This document shows positions 1-5,167 of a stretch of 5,185 nt of DNA, in pieces. Location: assembly GCA_902489295.1 (NCBI GenBank), contig CABTZM010000147.1:1-5185 (forward strand). The letters run 5' to 3'. The position numbers and the translations under genes are program-made. Source of the DNA: an uncultured Collinsella sp. (GTDB lineage Bacteria; Actinomycetota; Coriobacteriia; Coriobacteriales; Coriobacteriaceae). A model generated the notes under the pieces. That model worked only from the letters and a program-made list of their open reading frames with translations, did no database searches and had not been told where the DNA came from. How positions within the stretch are numbered: position 1 is the stretch's first letter; each line of letters starts with the position of its first letter.

Positions 1-606
1 CCGTCCGCCGTTGGTTACCAGCCCACGCTGGCAACCGAGATGGGCGACCTCCAGGAGCGCATTACCTCGACCAAGACGGGCTCCATTACCTCCGTCCAGG
101 CTGTCTACGTCCCCGCAGACGACCTGACCGACCCGGCGCCTGCCACGACGTTTACGCACCTCGACGCCACCACGGTTCTTTCGCGTAGCATTTCGTCGCT
201 CGGCCTGTTCCCGGCTATCGACCCGCTCGCGTCTTCCTCCGACGCTCTTGATCCCTCGATCGTCGGCGAGGAGCACTACCGTGTCGCCGTCAAGGTCCAG
301 GAGCTCCTGCAGGAGTACTCCGACCTTCAGGACATCATCGCCATTCTGGGTATGGACGAGCTGTCCGAGGAGCAGCGCCTTACGGTCAACCGTGCCCGTA
401 AGATTCAGCAGTTCCTCTCGCAGTCCTTCCACGTCGCCGAGAAGTTCACCGGCAACCCCGGTGTCTACGTCCGCGTCGAGGATACCGTCCGCTCTTTCGC
501 CGAGATTGTCGACGGCAAGGCCGATGACCTGCCCGAGCAGGCTTTCCGCTATGCTTCCACGATTGAGGACGTGCGCGAGCGCGCCCGCAAGATGGGGGAG
601 AAGTAG
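1..606 (+). CDS. atpD: F1Fo ATP synthase subunit beta, C-terminal part (5' end outside window)
   Basis: This is the catalytic beta subunit of the membrane F1Fo ATP synthase, which makes or hydrolyses ATP on the cytoplasmic F1 head. The reading frame is open from base 1 (PSAVGYQPTLATEMGDLQER) to the TAG at 604-606 and gives 201 residues. Family proteins are about 460-480 residues, so the Walker A and B regions lie upstream of the window. Visible hallmarks are ERITSTKTGSITSVQAVYVPADDLTDP, the HLDATTVLSR segment, and the DELSEE motif (355-372) that contacts gamma and epsilon. LPEQAF lies near the C-terminus. The adenine-contacting position that is Tyr in E. coli (GIYPAVDPL) is Phe here (LFPAIDPL, codon 208-210), which I recall as common in actinobacteria. 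The start is missing because of the window edge, not because of a mutation. An ATG at 40 is an internal methionine, not the true start. The gene is followed directly by atpC, the usual end of an atp operon. Confidence 0.98.
   Translation, partial: PSAVGYQPTLATEMGDLQERITSTKTGSITSVQAVYVPADDLTDPAPATTFTHLDATTVLSRSISSLGLFPAIDPLASSSDALDPSIVGEEHYRVAVKVQELLQEYSDLQDIIAILGMDELSEEQRLTVNRARKIQQFLSQSFHVAEKFTGNPGVYVRVEDTVRSFAEIVDGKADDLPEQAFRYASTIEDVRERARKMGEK
594..600 (+). promoter_or_regulatory. Ribosome binding site of atpC
   Basis: A GGGGGAG run lies inside the last codons of atpD, 9 nt before the atpC ATG at 610. It supports that start and translation coupled to atpD. Confidence 0.7.
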
Positions 607-609
607 GTT

Positions 610-1002
610 ATGCGTATCCGCATCGTGTGCCCCGTGAGCTGCGCCTATGAGGGCGACGCTGCGTTTGTGTCGATTCCGTCCACGGATGGCGAGTTTGGCG
701 TCCTGCCTGCTCACTCCAGCGAGATCTGCACGATCGACCGCGGTTACGTTCGCGTTTCCGATAAGGCCATGGGCACTGTCGACCACACGTTTGCCGTGGC
801 CGGCGGCTATGCCCAGGTTGCGGACGATGTCGTGACCGTTCTCGCCGAGCGCGCTTGCGATTTGGCGACCGTCGATGCCGACAAGCTTAAAGCTGATATT
901 CAAGGTTTTGAAGAGAAGCTGGGTAATTTGTCGGAGGATGATGCACGCCGCGCCTACCTCTATAATGAAATCGCATGGTGTAAGCTCAAGCTTGCCCAAT
1001 AG
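610..1002 (+). CDS. atpC: F1Fo ATP synthase subunit epsilon
   Basis: Epsilon is part of the central stalk of F1. It couples rotation and can inhibit ATP hydrolysis through its C-terminal helices. The 130 residues fit the family (about 130-140). The N-terminal beta-sandwich shows the signature DGEFGVLPAH (residues 26-35) and VAGGYAQVADDVVTVLAERA (63-82). Residues from about 89 onward form the helical hairpin (KLKADIQGFEEKLGNLSEDDARRAYLYNEIAWCKLKLAQ). The ATP-binding motif I(L)DxxRA known from some Bacillus epsilon subunits is not evident. The protein has five cysteines (7, 11, 40, 83, 124), whereas E. coli epsilon has none as I recall it. The ATG lies 3 nt after the atpD stop, so the two are co-transcribed. 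The last 40 codons are visibly more AT-rich (AAA, ATT, AAT, GAA) than the rest, and this stretch contains a perfect TATAAT that may be the murA promoter. Confidence 0.96.
   Translation: MRIRIVCPVSCAYEGDAAFVSIPSTDGEFGVLPAHSSEICTIDRGYVRVSDKAMGTVDHTFAVAGGYAQVADDVVTVLAERACDLATVDADKLKADIQGFEEKLGNLSEDDARRAYLYNEIAWCKLKLAQ
938..966 (+). promoter_or_regulatory. Candidate sigma-A type promoter for murA inside atpC
   Basis: A perfect -10 hexamer TATAAT (961-966) has a weak -35 match ATGATG (938-943; TGA core, 3 of 6 to TTGACA) at a 17-bp spacing. The predicted transcription start is near 973, which gives murA a leader of about 118 nt. The hexamer encodes Tyr-Asn in atpC using codons (TAT, AAT) less favoured than TAC/AAC elsewhere in the window. 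It is the best candidate for an independent murA promoter because no space remains between the atp terminator and the murA ribosome binding site. It is a sequence match only. Confidence 0.4.
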
Positions 1003-1074
1003 TCAAACGATTTAGCGTTCGACCATTTGCGAACACATCATGCCCGGGATGGCCCAGCCACCCCGGGCATGCTT
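988..1074 (+). other. Possible antiterminator pairing upstream of murA
   Basis: AAGCTTGCCC at 988-997, the last codons of atpC, can pair with GGGCATGCTT at 1065-1074 at 9 of 10 positions (one T/T mismatch). That pairing would occupy the 3' arm of the terminator and the start of its T-run. A small 5-bp hairpin (GTTCG 1017-1021 with CGAAC 1030-1034) lies between. The alternative helix has a 67-nt loop and looks weaker than the terminator, so it would need help from a protein, a ligand or a paused ribosome. This is inference from complementarity only, and chance is quite possible. Confidence 0.18.
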
Positions 1075-1077
1075 TTT
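1039..1077 (+). terminator. Rho-independent terminator after atpC, within the murA leader
   Basis: A perfect 10-bp GC-rich stem (CATGCCCGGG at 1039-1048 with CCCGGGCATG at 1062-1071) is extended after one A/C mismatch by TGGC/GCCA (1050-1053 with 1057-1060) over a 3-nt loop. It is followed by C and five T (1073-1077). It should end the atp operon transcript. It stops 13 nt before the murA start codon, so any murA transcript starting upstream must read through it. Confidence 0.85.
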
Positions 1078-1078
1078 G

Positions 1079-1084
1079 AAAGGG
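1079..1084 (+). promoter_or_regulatory. Ribosome binding site that sets the TTG start of murA
   Basis: AAAGGG lies 6 nt before the TTG at 1091 and directly after the terminator T-run and one G. The next in-frame ATG is codon 29 and would remove the catalytic Lys22 and Asn23, so TTG is the credible start. Confidence 0.8.
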
Positions 1085-1090
1085 TAGACC

Positions 1091-2374
1091 TTGGATATTA
1101 TCCGCGTTGAGGGTGGCCACGCCATCGGAGGCTCCGTGCCCGTCTCGGGTGCCAAGAACTCCGCGCTCAAACTCATGGCGGCAACGCTTCTGGCGCCGGG
1201 CAAGACGACGCTGCAGAACGTGCCCGATATTTCCGATGTTCACGTGATGGGCAAGGTGCTCAAGGGCATGGGCGCTACGATCGATGTTCTCGACGAGCAC
1301 ACGCTCGAGATTGATACCTCTCAGGTCGATTCTTGGGAGGCCCCCTACGAGCTCGTTGCCAAGATGCGTGCTTCCACCGCCGTCATGGGACCCTTGCTGG
1401 GCCGCTTCCATCGCGCCAAGATTGCCATGCCGGGCGGCTGCAACCTGGGTGCTCGCAAGATCGATATGCACATTCTGGGTCTCGAGGCCCTGGGCGTTGA
1501 GTTCGATACCGCCCACGGTTACATCAACGCTAATGCGCCCCAAGGTCTGCGCGGTACCACCGTCACGCTCGAGTTCGCCAGCGTCGGTGCGACCGAGAAT
1601 CTCATCATGGCCTCTGTGCGCGCACAGGGCACCACGGTTATCGACAATGCCGCCCGCGAGCCCGAGATCGTCGATCTCGCTAACATGCTCAACGAGATGG
1701 GCGCCAAGATTGTTGGCGCCGGTACGCCCGTCGTGACTATCGAAGGCGTGGAAGAGCTCCATCCCGTTATCCATCGCGTGGTGGGCGACCGCATCGAGGC
1801 CGGTACCTTTATCGTTGCCGGTGCGTTGATGGCCGACGATCGCGGTGTCGATGTCACGGGCTTTTGCCCCATTCACTTGGGCATGGTGCTCAAGAAGATG
1901 GAGCTCATGGGTATCGACTGCGAGCGCGTCGAGGATGGCGTCCATGTGAGCCGTGCCGAGCGTATCAAGCCGGTCGACATCCAGACGCTTCCGTTCCCCG
2001 GTTTCCCGACCGACATGCAGGCGCAGATTATGGTGCTCTCCGCCCTTGCCGACGGCAGTTCTGTTATTACCGAAAACATCTTCGAGAATCGCTTTATGTT
2101 TGCCTCTGAGCTGGTGCGCATGGGTGCCGACATTCGTATCGAGAGCCATCATGCCATGATTCATGGCGTCAAGGGCTTCTCGGGTGCACAGGTTACCTCG
2201 CCCGATCTGCGCGGCGGAGCGGCCCTCGTCGTAGCGGGCTTGATCGCCGACGGGACGACCGAGGTTTCGGCTATCCATCACATCAAGCGCGGCTACGAGC
2301 AGTTTGTCGAAAAGCTGCAGGCGCTCGGCGCGCATGTCGAGCATGCTACCGTCCCCGATCCCGTCATCTACTAA
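1091..2374 (+). CDS. murA: UDP-N-acetylglucosamine 1-carboxyvinyltransferase (MurA)
   Basis: MurA transfers enolpyruvate from phosphoenolpyruvate to UDP-GlcNAc in the cytoplasm, the first committed step of peptidoglycan synthesis and the target of fosfomycin. The 427 residues match the family (about 420-430). Visible motifs are SGAKNS with Lys22 and Asn23, KMRAST with Arg93, and the mobile loop MPGGCNLGARKIDMHILGLEALG with the fosfomycin-reactive Cys117 (E. coli Cys115). Further on are VGATEN (166-170), AAREPEI (188-193), PGFPTDMQAQ with Asp308 (E. coli Asp305), and the C-terminal HIKRGYE with Arg400 (E. coli Arg397). The N-terminal SGAKNSALKLMAATLL resembles actinobacterial MurA. However, mycobacterial MurA has Asp at the loop position, as I recall, and this protein has Cys. 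The start is a TTG with a good ribosome binding site. The gene is probably driven from a promoter in atpC or by read-through of the atp terminator. The next gene begins 12 nt after the stop, so the two are likely one operon. Confidence 0.97.
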   Translation: MDIIRVEGGHAIGGSVPVSGAKNSALKLMAATLLAPGKTTLQNVPDISDVHVMGKVLKGMGATIDVLDEHTLEIDTSQVDSWEAPYELVAKMRASTAVMGPLLGRFHRAKIAMPGGCNLGARKIDMHILGLEALGVEFDTAHGYINANAPQGLRGTTVTLEFASVGATENLIMASVRAQGTTVIDNAAREPEIVDLANMLNEMGAKIVGAGTPVVTIEGVEELHPVIHRVVGDRIEAGTFIVAGALMADDRGVDVTGFCPIHLGMVLKKMELMGIDCERVEDGVHVSRAERIKPVDIQTLPFPGFPTDMQAQIMVLSALADGSSVITENIFENRFMFASELVRMGADIRIESHHAMIHGVKGFSGAQVTSPDLRGGAALVVAGLIADGTTEVSAIHHIKRGYEQFVEKLQALGAHVEHATVPDPVIY

Positions 2375-2375
2375 T

Positions 2376-2380
2376 ACAGG
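2376..2380 (+). promoter_or_regulatory. Weak ribosome binding site that favours the ATG at 2387
   Basis: ACAGG at 2376-2380 lies 6 nt before the ATG at 2387. A TTG at 2381, in the same frame, directly abuts the AGG and has no spacing for initiation, so I place the start of the LCP gene at 2387. Confidence 0.6.
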
Positions 2381-2386
2381 TTGCCT

Positions 2387-3622
2387 ATGTTTAATAAAAA
2401 GCCCCTCGCAGATACCACCACCCGAAGACCCTCAACTGGTGCGCAGGCCAAGATCTACAGTCGCGATAACGTGGCTCGCTATTCCGAGCGCGCTCGCCAA
2501 CGTCGTCGTAGCCACACGATTCGTCACGTCGCGCTCATTGTCGTGCTTGGCGTGCTGTTGAGTGCCACTACCGCTGCCGGCCTGTGGTTTGCCACCATTA
2601 TGGGCAAGCTCGGCGATTCTAATGTCATTACCGACAATCTGCGTCGGGTTCTGGTTGACACCGATGAGGCAAAGGATCCGTTCTACGTGCTGCTTCTTGG
2701 TACCGACGGCCGTCCGGGCGAGGATACGTATCGTGCCGACTCGATTATCCTGGCACGCATCGACCCTACGCAAAAGCAGGCGACGCTCATTTCCGTTCCG
2801 CGCGACACCAAGGTCGAGTACAAGGGCGAGACCATGAAGATCAACGCCTGCCATACCGTTGGCGGCGCCGAAGCCATGGTCGAGGCGGTCAACGAGCTGT
2901 GCGGTGTTCAGATTTCCCACTATGCCGAGGTCAGCTTCGACGGTATGCAGGCGCTGATTGATTCGGTTGGCGGTATCGACATTAACGCAACCGATGATGT
3001 TGACGACCCCGAGCACCTGGATATTAAGATTACCGCTGGCCAGCAGCATATGGACGGTGCCACCGCCCTTACCTATGCCCGCTGCCGCTACACCTATGCC
3101 GACGGCGATTACACGCGCATGCGCCACCAGCGTCAGGTGCTTGGCGCCCTTGCCAACCAGATTCTCAATAACTTCGATGCCACGAAGATCTTTGGCCTGG
3201 TTAATTCGCTGTCCGATATGCTCGTAACCGATATGAGCGTTCAGGATATCGTGGCTACGGTCAATGCCATGCGTGGTATGGATGTCGACGGTATCTACTC
3301 GGCCAACCTGCCCTCGTACGCCGACGACAGCACCATGATCGACGGTGTGAGCTACGTCTTTGTCTACGAGGACGAACTCAAGGAAATGATGGAGCGCGTC
3401 GATGCCGGCAAGGATCCCAAGGGTCCCAACACCATGGGTCTTTCCGACGGTTCCAGCTCTACGATCGGCGACCTGAACAACAACACGTCTGACGACTACG
3501 CAAACGGTACCGCAACCTCATCGGTCAGCTCTGACGATTCCGATGACTCAAGCGATTCGAGCGATTCGGACTACTACGAAGAGCCGACCGGCGACGGCAA
3601 CGGCTACGATGCCAACTACTAA
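2387..3622 (+). CDS. LytR-CpsA-Psr (LCP) family wall glycopolymer transferase
   Basis: LCP proteins are membrane-anchored enzymes that move a glycopolymer from an undecaprenyl-pyrophosphate carrier onto peptidoglycan, or onto a protein, outside the cell. From the ATG the protein has 411 residues. Residues 1-46 are basic and cytoplasmic (RARQRRRSHTIRH). Residues 47-69 form one membrane helix (HVALIVVLGVLLSATTAAGLWFA). The LCP domain spans about 98-262: VLLLGTDGR (Asp107, Arg109), YRADSIILARID (Arg116, Asp118), ISVPRDTKV (Arg139, Asp140), KINACHTVGG (Lys151, Asn153), DSVGGIDI, and YARCRYTYADGDYTRMRHQRQ (Arg232, Arg234, Asp241, Arg244). A further region to about 340 precedes a low-complexity tail rich in Ser, Asp and Asn (352-411). 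The domain contains cysteines 155, 172 and 233, unusual for an exported domain unless they are paired. The polymer handled cannot be told from this window. It sits 12 nt after murA, so the operon joins precursor synthesis and wall decoration. The family assignment is firm; the acceptor and substrate are unknown. Confidence 0.95.
   Translation: MFNKKPLADTTTRRPSTGAQAKIYSRDNVARYSERARQRRRSHTIRHVALIVVLGVLLSATTAAGLWFATIMGKLGDSNVITDNLRRVLVDTDEAKDPFYVLLLGTDGRPGEDTYRADSIILARIDPTQKQATLISVPRDTKVEYKGETMKINACHTVGGAEAMVEAVNELCGVQISHYAEVSFDGMQALIDSVGGIDINATDDVDDPEHLDIKITAGQQHMDGATALTYARCRYTYADGDYTRMRHQRQVLGALANQILNNFDATKIFGLVNSLSDMLVTDMSVQDIVATVNAMRGMDVDGIYSANLPSYADDSTMIDGVSYVFVYEDELKEMMERVDAGKDPKGPNTMGLSDGSSSTIGDLNNNTSDDYANGTATSSVSSDDSDDSSDSSDSDYYEEPTGDGNGYDANY
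3551..3568 (+). repeat. Two tandem 9-bp copies (AGCGATTCG) in the LCP tail
   Basis: AGCGATTCG occurs twice in a row (3551-3559 and 3560-3568) and encodes Ser-Asp-Ser twice in the tail. The flanking sequence has looser GAT/GAC-TCN copies. It is in frame, so gain or loss of units would change tail length without a frameshift. Confidence 0.8.
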
Positions 3623-3650
3623 GTTACGGCGTTTTACCAAACGCCGTAAC
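3623..3650. repeat. Perfect inverted repeat directly after the LCP stop codon
   Basis: GTTACGGCGTTT (3623-3634) and AAACGCCGTAAC (3639-3650) form a 12-bp perfect stem with a 4-nt loop TACC. It begins on the base after the stop codon. No T-run follows on either strand (GGCTCG on the plus side), so it is not a standard intrinsic terminator. It may protect the 3' end of the mRNA or be part of a repeated intergenic element. Confidence 0.75.
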
Positions 3651-3670
3651 GGCTCGACGCTGCGCGCCGC

Positions 3671-3756
3671 CCAAGGCGACAATTTGTCATTCAAAAGGCA
3701 GGGCATGACCAGAAGGTCAATGCCCTGCCTTTTTCATGCCAACTTGTTCTCCTTGG
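3671..3756. repeat. Imperfect palindrome of about 86 bp in the convergent intergenic region
   Basis: The outer arms CCAAGG (3671-3676) and CCTTGG (3751-3756) are complementary. The sequence between them and the central terminator stem also pairs imperfectly: a 19-nt stretch matches at about 14 of 19 positions when one arm is read on the other strand. The centre is the AGAA loop at 3711-3714. Weak similarity may continue outwards to AACG at about 3648 and CGTT at about 3774. Such a layout resembles a decayed palindromic intergenic repeat (REP or MITE-like). Whether it recurs elsewhere cannot be seen here. Confidence 0.45.
3693..3734 (+). terminator. Rho-independent terminator of the murA-LCP operon
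   Basis: A 14-bp stem (AAAAGGCAGGGCAT 3693-3706 with ATGCCCTGCCTTTT 3720-3733), one bulged A (3719), then GACC/GGTC around the AGAA tetraloop (3711-3714). Five T (3730-3734) end the structure. The left arm starts with four A, so the element could also act on the minus strand as a back-up terminator for pepT. Confidence 0.88.
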
Positions 3757-3810
3757 ACGTCGCTCGCTGACGTTGGCTCAACCTGCGATGCTGATTACTC
3801 CCCTTGCAGC

Positions 3811-3848
3811 AAAAACCGCCCTGTTCTCTGTAGAGGACGGGGCGGTTT
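3811..3848 (-). terminator. Rho-independent terminator of pepT
   Basis: On the minus strand a stem of nine perfect pairs (AAACCGCCC, complement of 3840-3848, with GGGCGGTTT, complement of 3813-3821) is extended inwards by GT/AC and CTC/GAG pairs separated by two C/A mismatches. It is followed by five T (plus-strand A-run 3811-3815). It starts 25 nt after the pepT stop codon. Read on the plus strand the two mismatches become G-U pairs, but only TTT follows, so minus is the better orientation. Confidence 0.82.
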
Positions 3849-3873
3849 GTCGTTTAGGCTTGTGCGGCCGGGC

Positions 3874-5121
3874 TTATGCGAAGCGGGCGACGAGTTCCTG
3901 GAGCACGTCGGTCATCTTGACGAGCGAACTGACCGGGACGAACTCGTTGACGCCGTGATAGCAATAGCCGCCGGTGGAAAGGTTGGGGCAGGGCAGACCG
4001 CGGAACGACAGCTGCGCGCCGTCGGTGCCGCCGCGAATCGGCAGCACTTGGGGCTCAACGCCGCAGGCAAGGTAGGCTTCCTTGGCAACATCAATAAGCT
4101 CGGGATAGTCACGAACGATTTCGGCCATATTTCGATACTGCTGCTTAATCTCGACCGTTACGCGCTCCTCACCCAGACGCTGGTTGAGCATCGAGGCGGC
4201 GGCATCAATAAGGTCGAGTTTCTGCTGGAACTTGGCGGCGTCATGGTCGCGGACGATATAGCGCGCCGTGGCGTGATCGACGGTCGCAGATACACCCTCA
4301 AGGTGATAAAAGCCCTCGTAGCCTTCCGTATACTCCGGGCGCTGCACGTAGGGGAGCAACGCGTTGAAGTCGCAGAACAGATTGCCTGCGTTGACCATAC
4401 GGCCCTTGGCGTCGCCCGGGTGGATGGACTGGCCCTCAAAGCGGATGGTCGCCTCGGCGGCGTTAAAGCACTCCCACTCCAGCTCGCCGATGGGGCCGCC
4501 GTCGACCGTGTAGGCGTACTTGCAGCCAAAGGTATCGATATCCAACAGCTCGGCTCCGTGGCCGATCTCCTCGTCAGGGCAGAAGCAAATGCCGAGTGCG
4601 GGATGGGGCAGAGAAGGGTCCTGAGCGATACGCGCGACAAGCGACATGATCTCGGCGACGCCTGCCTTGTCGTCTGCGCCCAGCAGCGTGGTGCCGTCGC
4701 TGCAGACCAGGTCCTCACCCGCGAGGTCATTCAGGGCGGGAAGCTTGGCGGTACTCATGGTAACGGGTTTACCGTCAACCGTGCCGCAGACCAGGTTGCC
4801 GCCTTCGTAGTGCACGATGTGCGGCTTCACGCCGGCGCCCGGTGCAACTTCGGTGGTGTCGAGATGGGCGATCAGGCCCAGGGCGGGCTTGTCCTCAGCG
4901 CCCGCACTTGCGGGGATATGCGCGCAGACATAGGCGTGCTCGGTCACGTGGGCATCTTCCGCACCAAGCTCGCGCAGCTCTTCAGCCAGCACGTTGGCAA
5001 GGTCAAACTGAACGGCGCTCGAGGGTACCTGGTCGCAGTTTGCATCCTCGGACTGCGTGTTGATCTGGACGTAGCGCAAAAAGCGTTCGAGGACATCGGG
5101 GCTCGTGGTGGTGTTTTCCAT
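3874..5121 (-). CDS. pepT: Peptidase T, tripeptide aminopeptidase (M20 family)
   Basis: PepT is a cytoplasmic two-zinc peptidase that removes the N-terminal residue from tripeptides, feeding amino acids from peptide uptake into metabolism. From the ATG at 5121 it has 415 residues, close to the usual 408-410. Metal and catalytic motifs appear in order: IAHLDTTEV (His86, Asp88), LLGADDKAG (Asp150), CPDEEIGHG (catalytic Glu184 and ligand Glu185), TVDGGPIGELE (Asp207), QSIHPGDAKG (His234), PIRGGTDGAQLSFRG (Arg363, Asp367) and YHGVNEF (His389). LSTGGYCYHGVNEFVPV near the end is typical of PepT within M20. All expected metal ligands are present, so it should be active. A TTG start 12 codons upstream is open in frame, but the ATG at 5121 has GGAG 8 nt before it. 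The gene is convergent with the LCP gene and is not functionally tied to its neighbours. Its promoter is probably outside the reliable sequence. Confidence 0.97.
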   Translation of the reverse strand: MENTTTSPDVLERFLRYVQINTQSEDANCDQVPSSAVQFDLANVLAEELRELGAEDAHVTEHAYVCAHIPASAGAEDKPALGLIAHLDTTEVAPGAGVKPHIVHYEGGNLVCGTVDGKPVTMSTAKLPALNDLAGEDLVCSDGTTLLGADDKAGVAEIMSLVARIAQDPSLPHPALGICFCPDEEIGHGAELLDIDTFGCKYAYTVDGGPIGELEWECFNAAEATIRFEGQSIHPGDAKGRMVNAGNLFCDFNALLPYVQRPEYTEGYEGFYHLEGVSATVDHATARYIVRDHDAAKFQQKLDLIDAAASMLNQRLGEERVTVEIKQQYRNMAEIVRDYPELIDVAKEAYLACGVEPQVLPIRGGTDGAQLSFRGLPCPNLSTGGYCYHGVNEFVPVSSLVKMTDVLQELVARFA

Positions 5122-5129
5122 AAAGACCG

Positions 5130-5133
5130 CTCC
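5130..5133 (-). promoter_or_regulatory. Ribosome binding site that sets the pepT ATG start
   Basis: GGAG on the minus strand (5133 to 5130) lies 8 nt before the ATG at 5121. It supports this start over the TTG at 5157, which would add 12 residues that fit nothing known in PepT. Confidence 0.8.
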
Positions 5134-5167
5134 AATCTTGGTCGTCGTGTGCAACAAGAACTCTATT

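Noticed and set aside
40..42. ATG at 40 as the start of a separate gene
   Set aside because: The frame is open and clearly ATP synthase beta upstream of it (PSAVGYQPTLATE); the gene is simply cut by the window edge.
986..2344. A 452-codon open frame antisense to murA on the minus strand
   Set aside because: It mirrors murA almost exactly, is rich in His, Asp, Gly, Arg and Asn in a way typical of GC-rich antisense shadows, shows no domain I recognise, and overlaps a certain gene.
2381..2386. TTG at 2381 as the start of the LCP gene
   Set aside because: It touches the AGG of the only ribosome binding site, so there is no spacing. The ATG at 2387 has a 6-nt gap.
2432..3127. A 231-codon open frame antisense to the LCP gene
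   Set aside because: Shadow of a strongly supported LCP coding sequence; repetitive composition and no recognisable motif.
3543..3770. A possible small protein of 75 codons across the LCP end and intergenic hairpins
   Set aside because: It runs through two hairpins and a terminator, overlaps the LCP tail and has no convincing ribosome binding site.
3773..3958. A possible 61-codon protein across the pepT terminator
   Set aside because: It crosses the pepT terminator and the pepT 3' end antisense; no ribosome binding site or family likeness.
4158..4730. A 190-codon open frame in another minus-strand frame of pepT
   Set aside because: Ser/Arg/Thr-rich shadow of pepT, whose frame contains all the M20 metal ligands.
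5122..5157. A 12-residue N-terminal extension of PepT from a TTG at 5157
   Set aside because: The ATG at 5121 has GGAG at 8-nt spacing and gives a length close to the family; the extension has no such support.
5122..5167. A promoter for pepT
   Set aside because: Only about 46 bases of trustworthy upstream sequence remain before the adapter-like end, and no convincing -35/-10 pair is visible.
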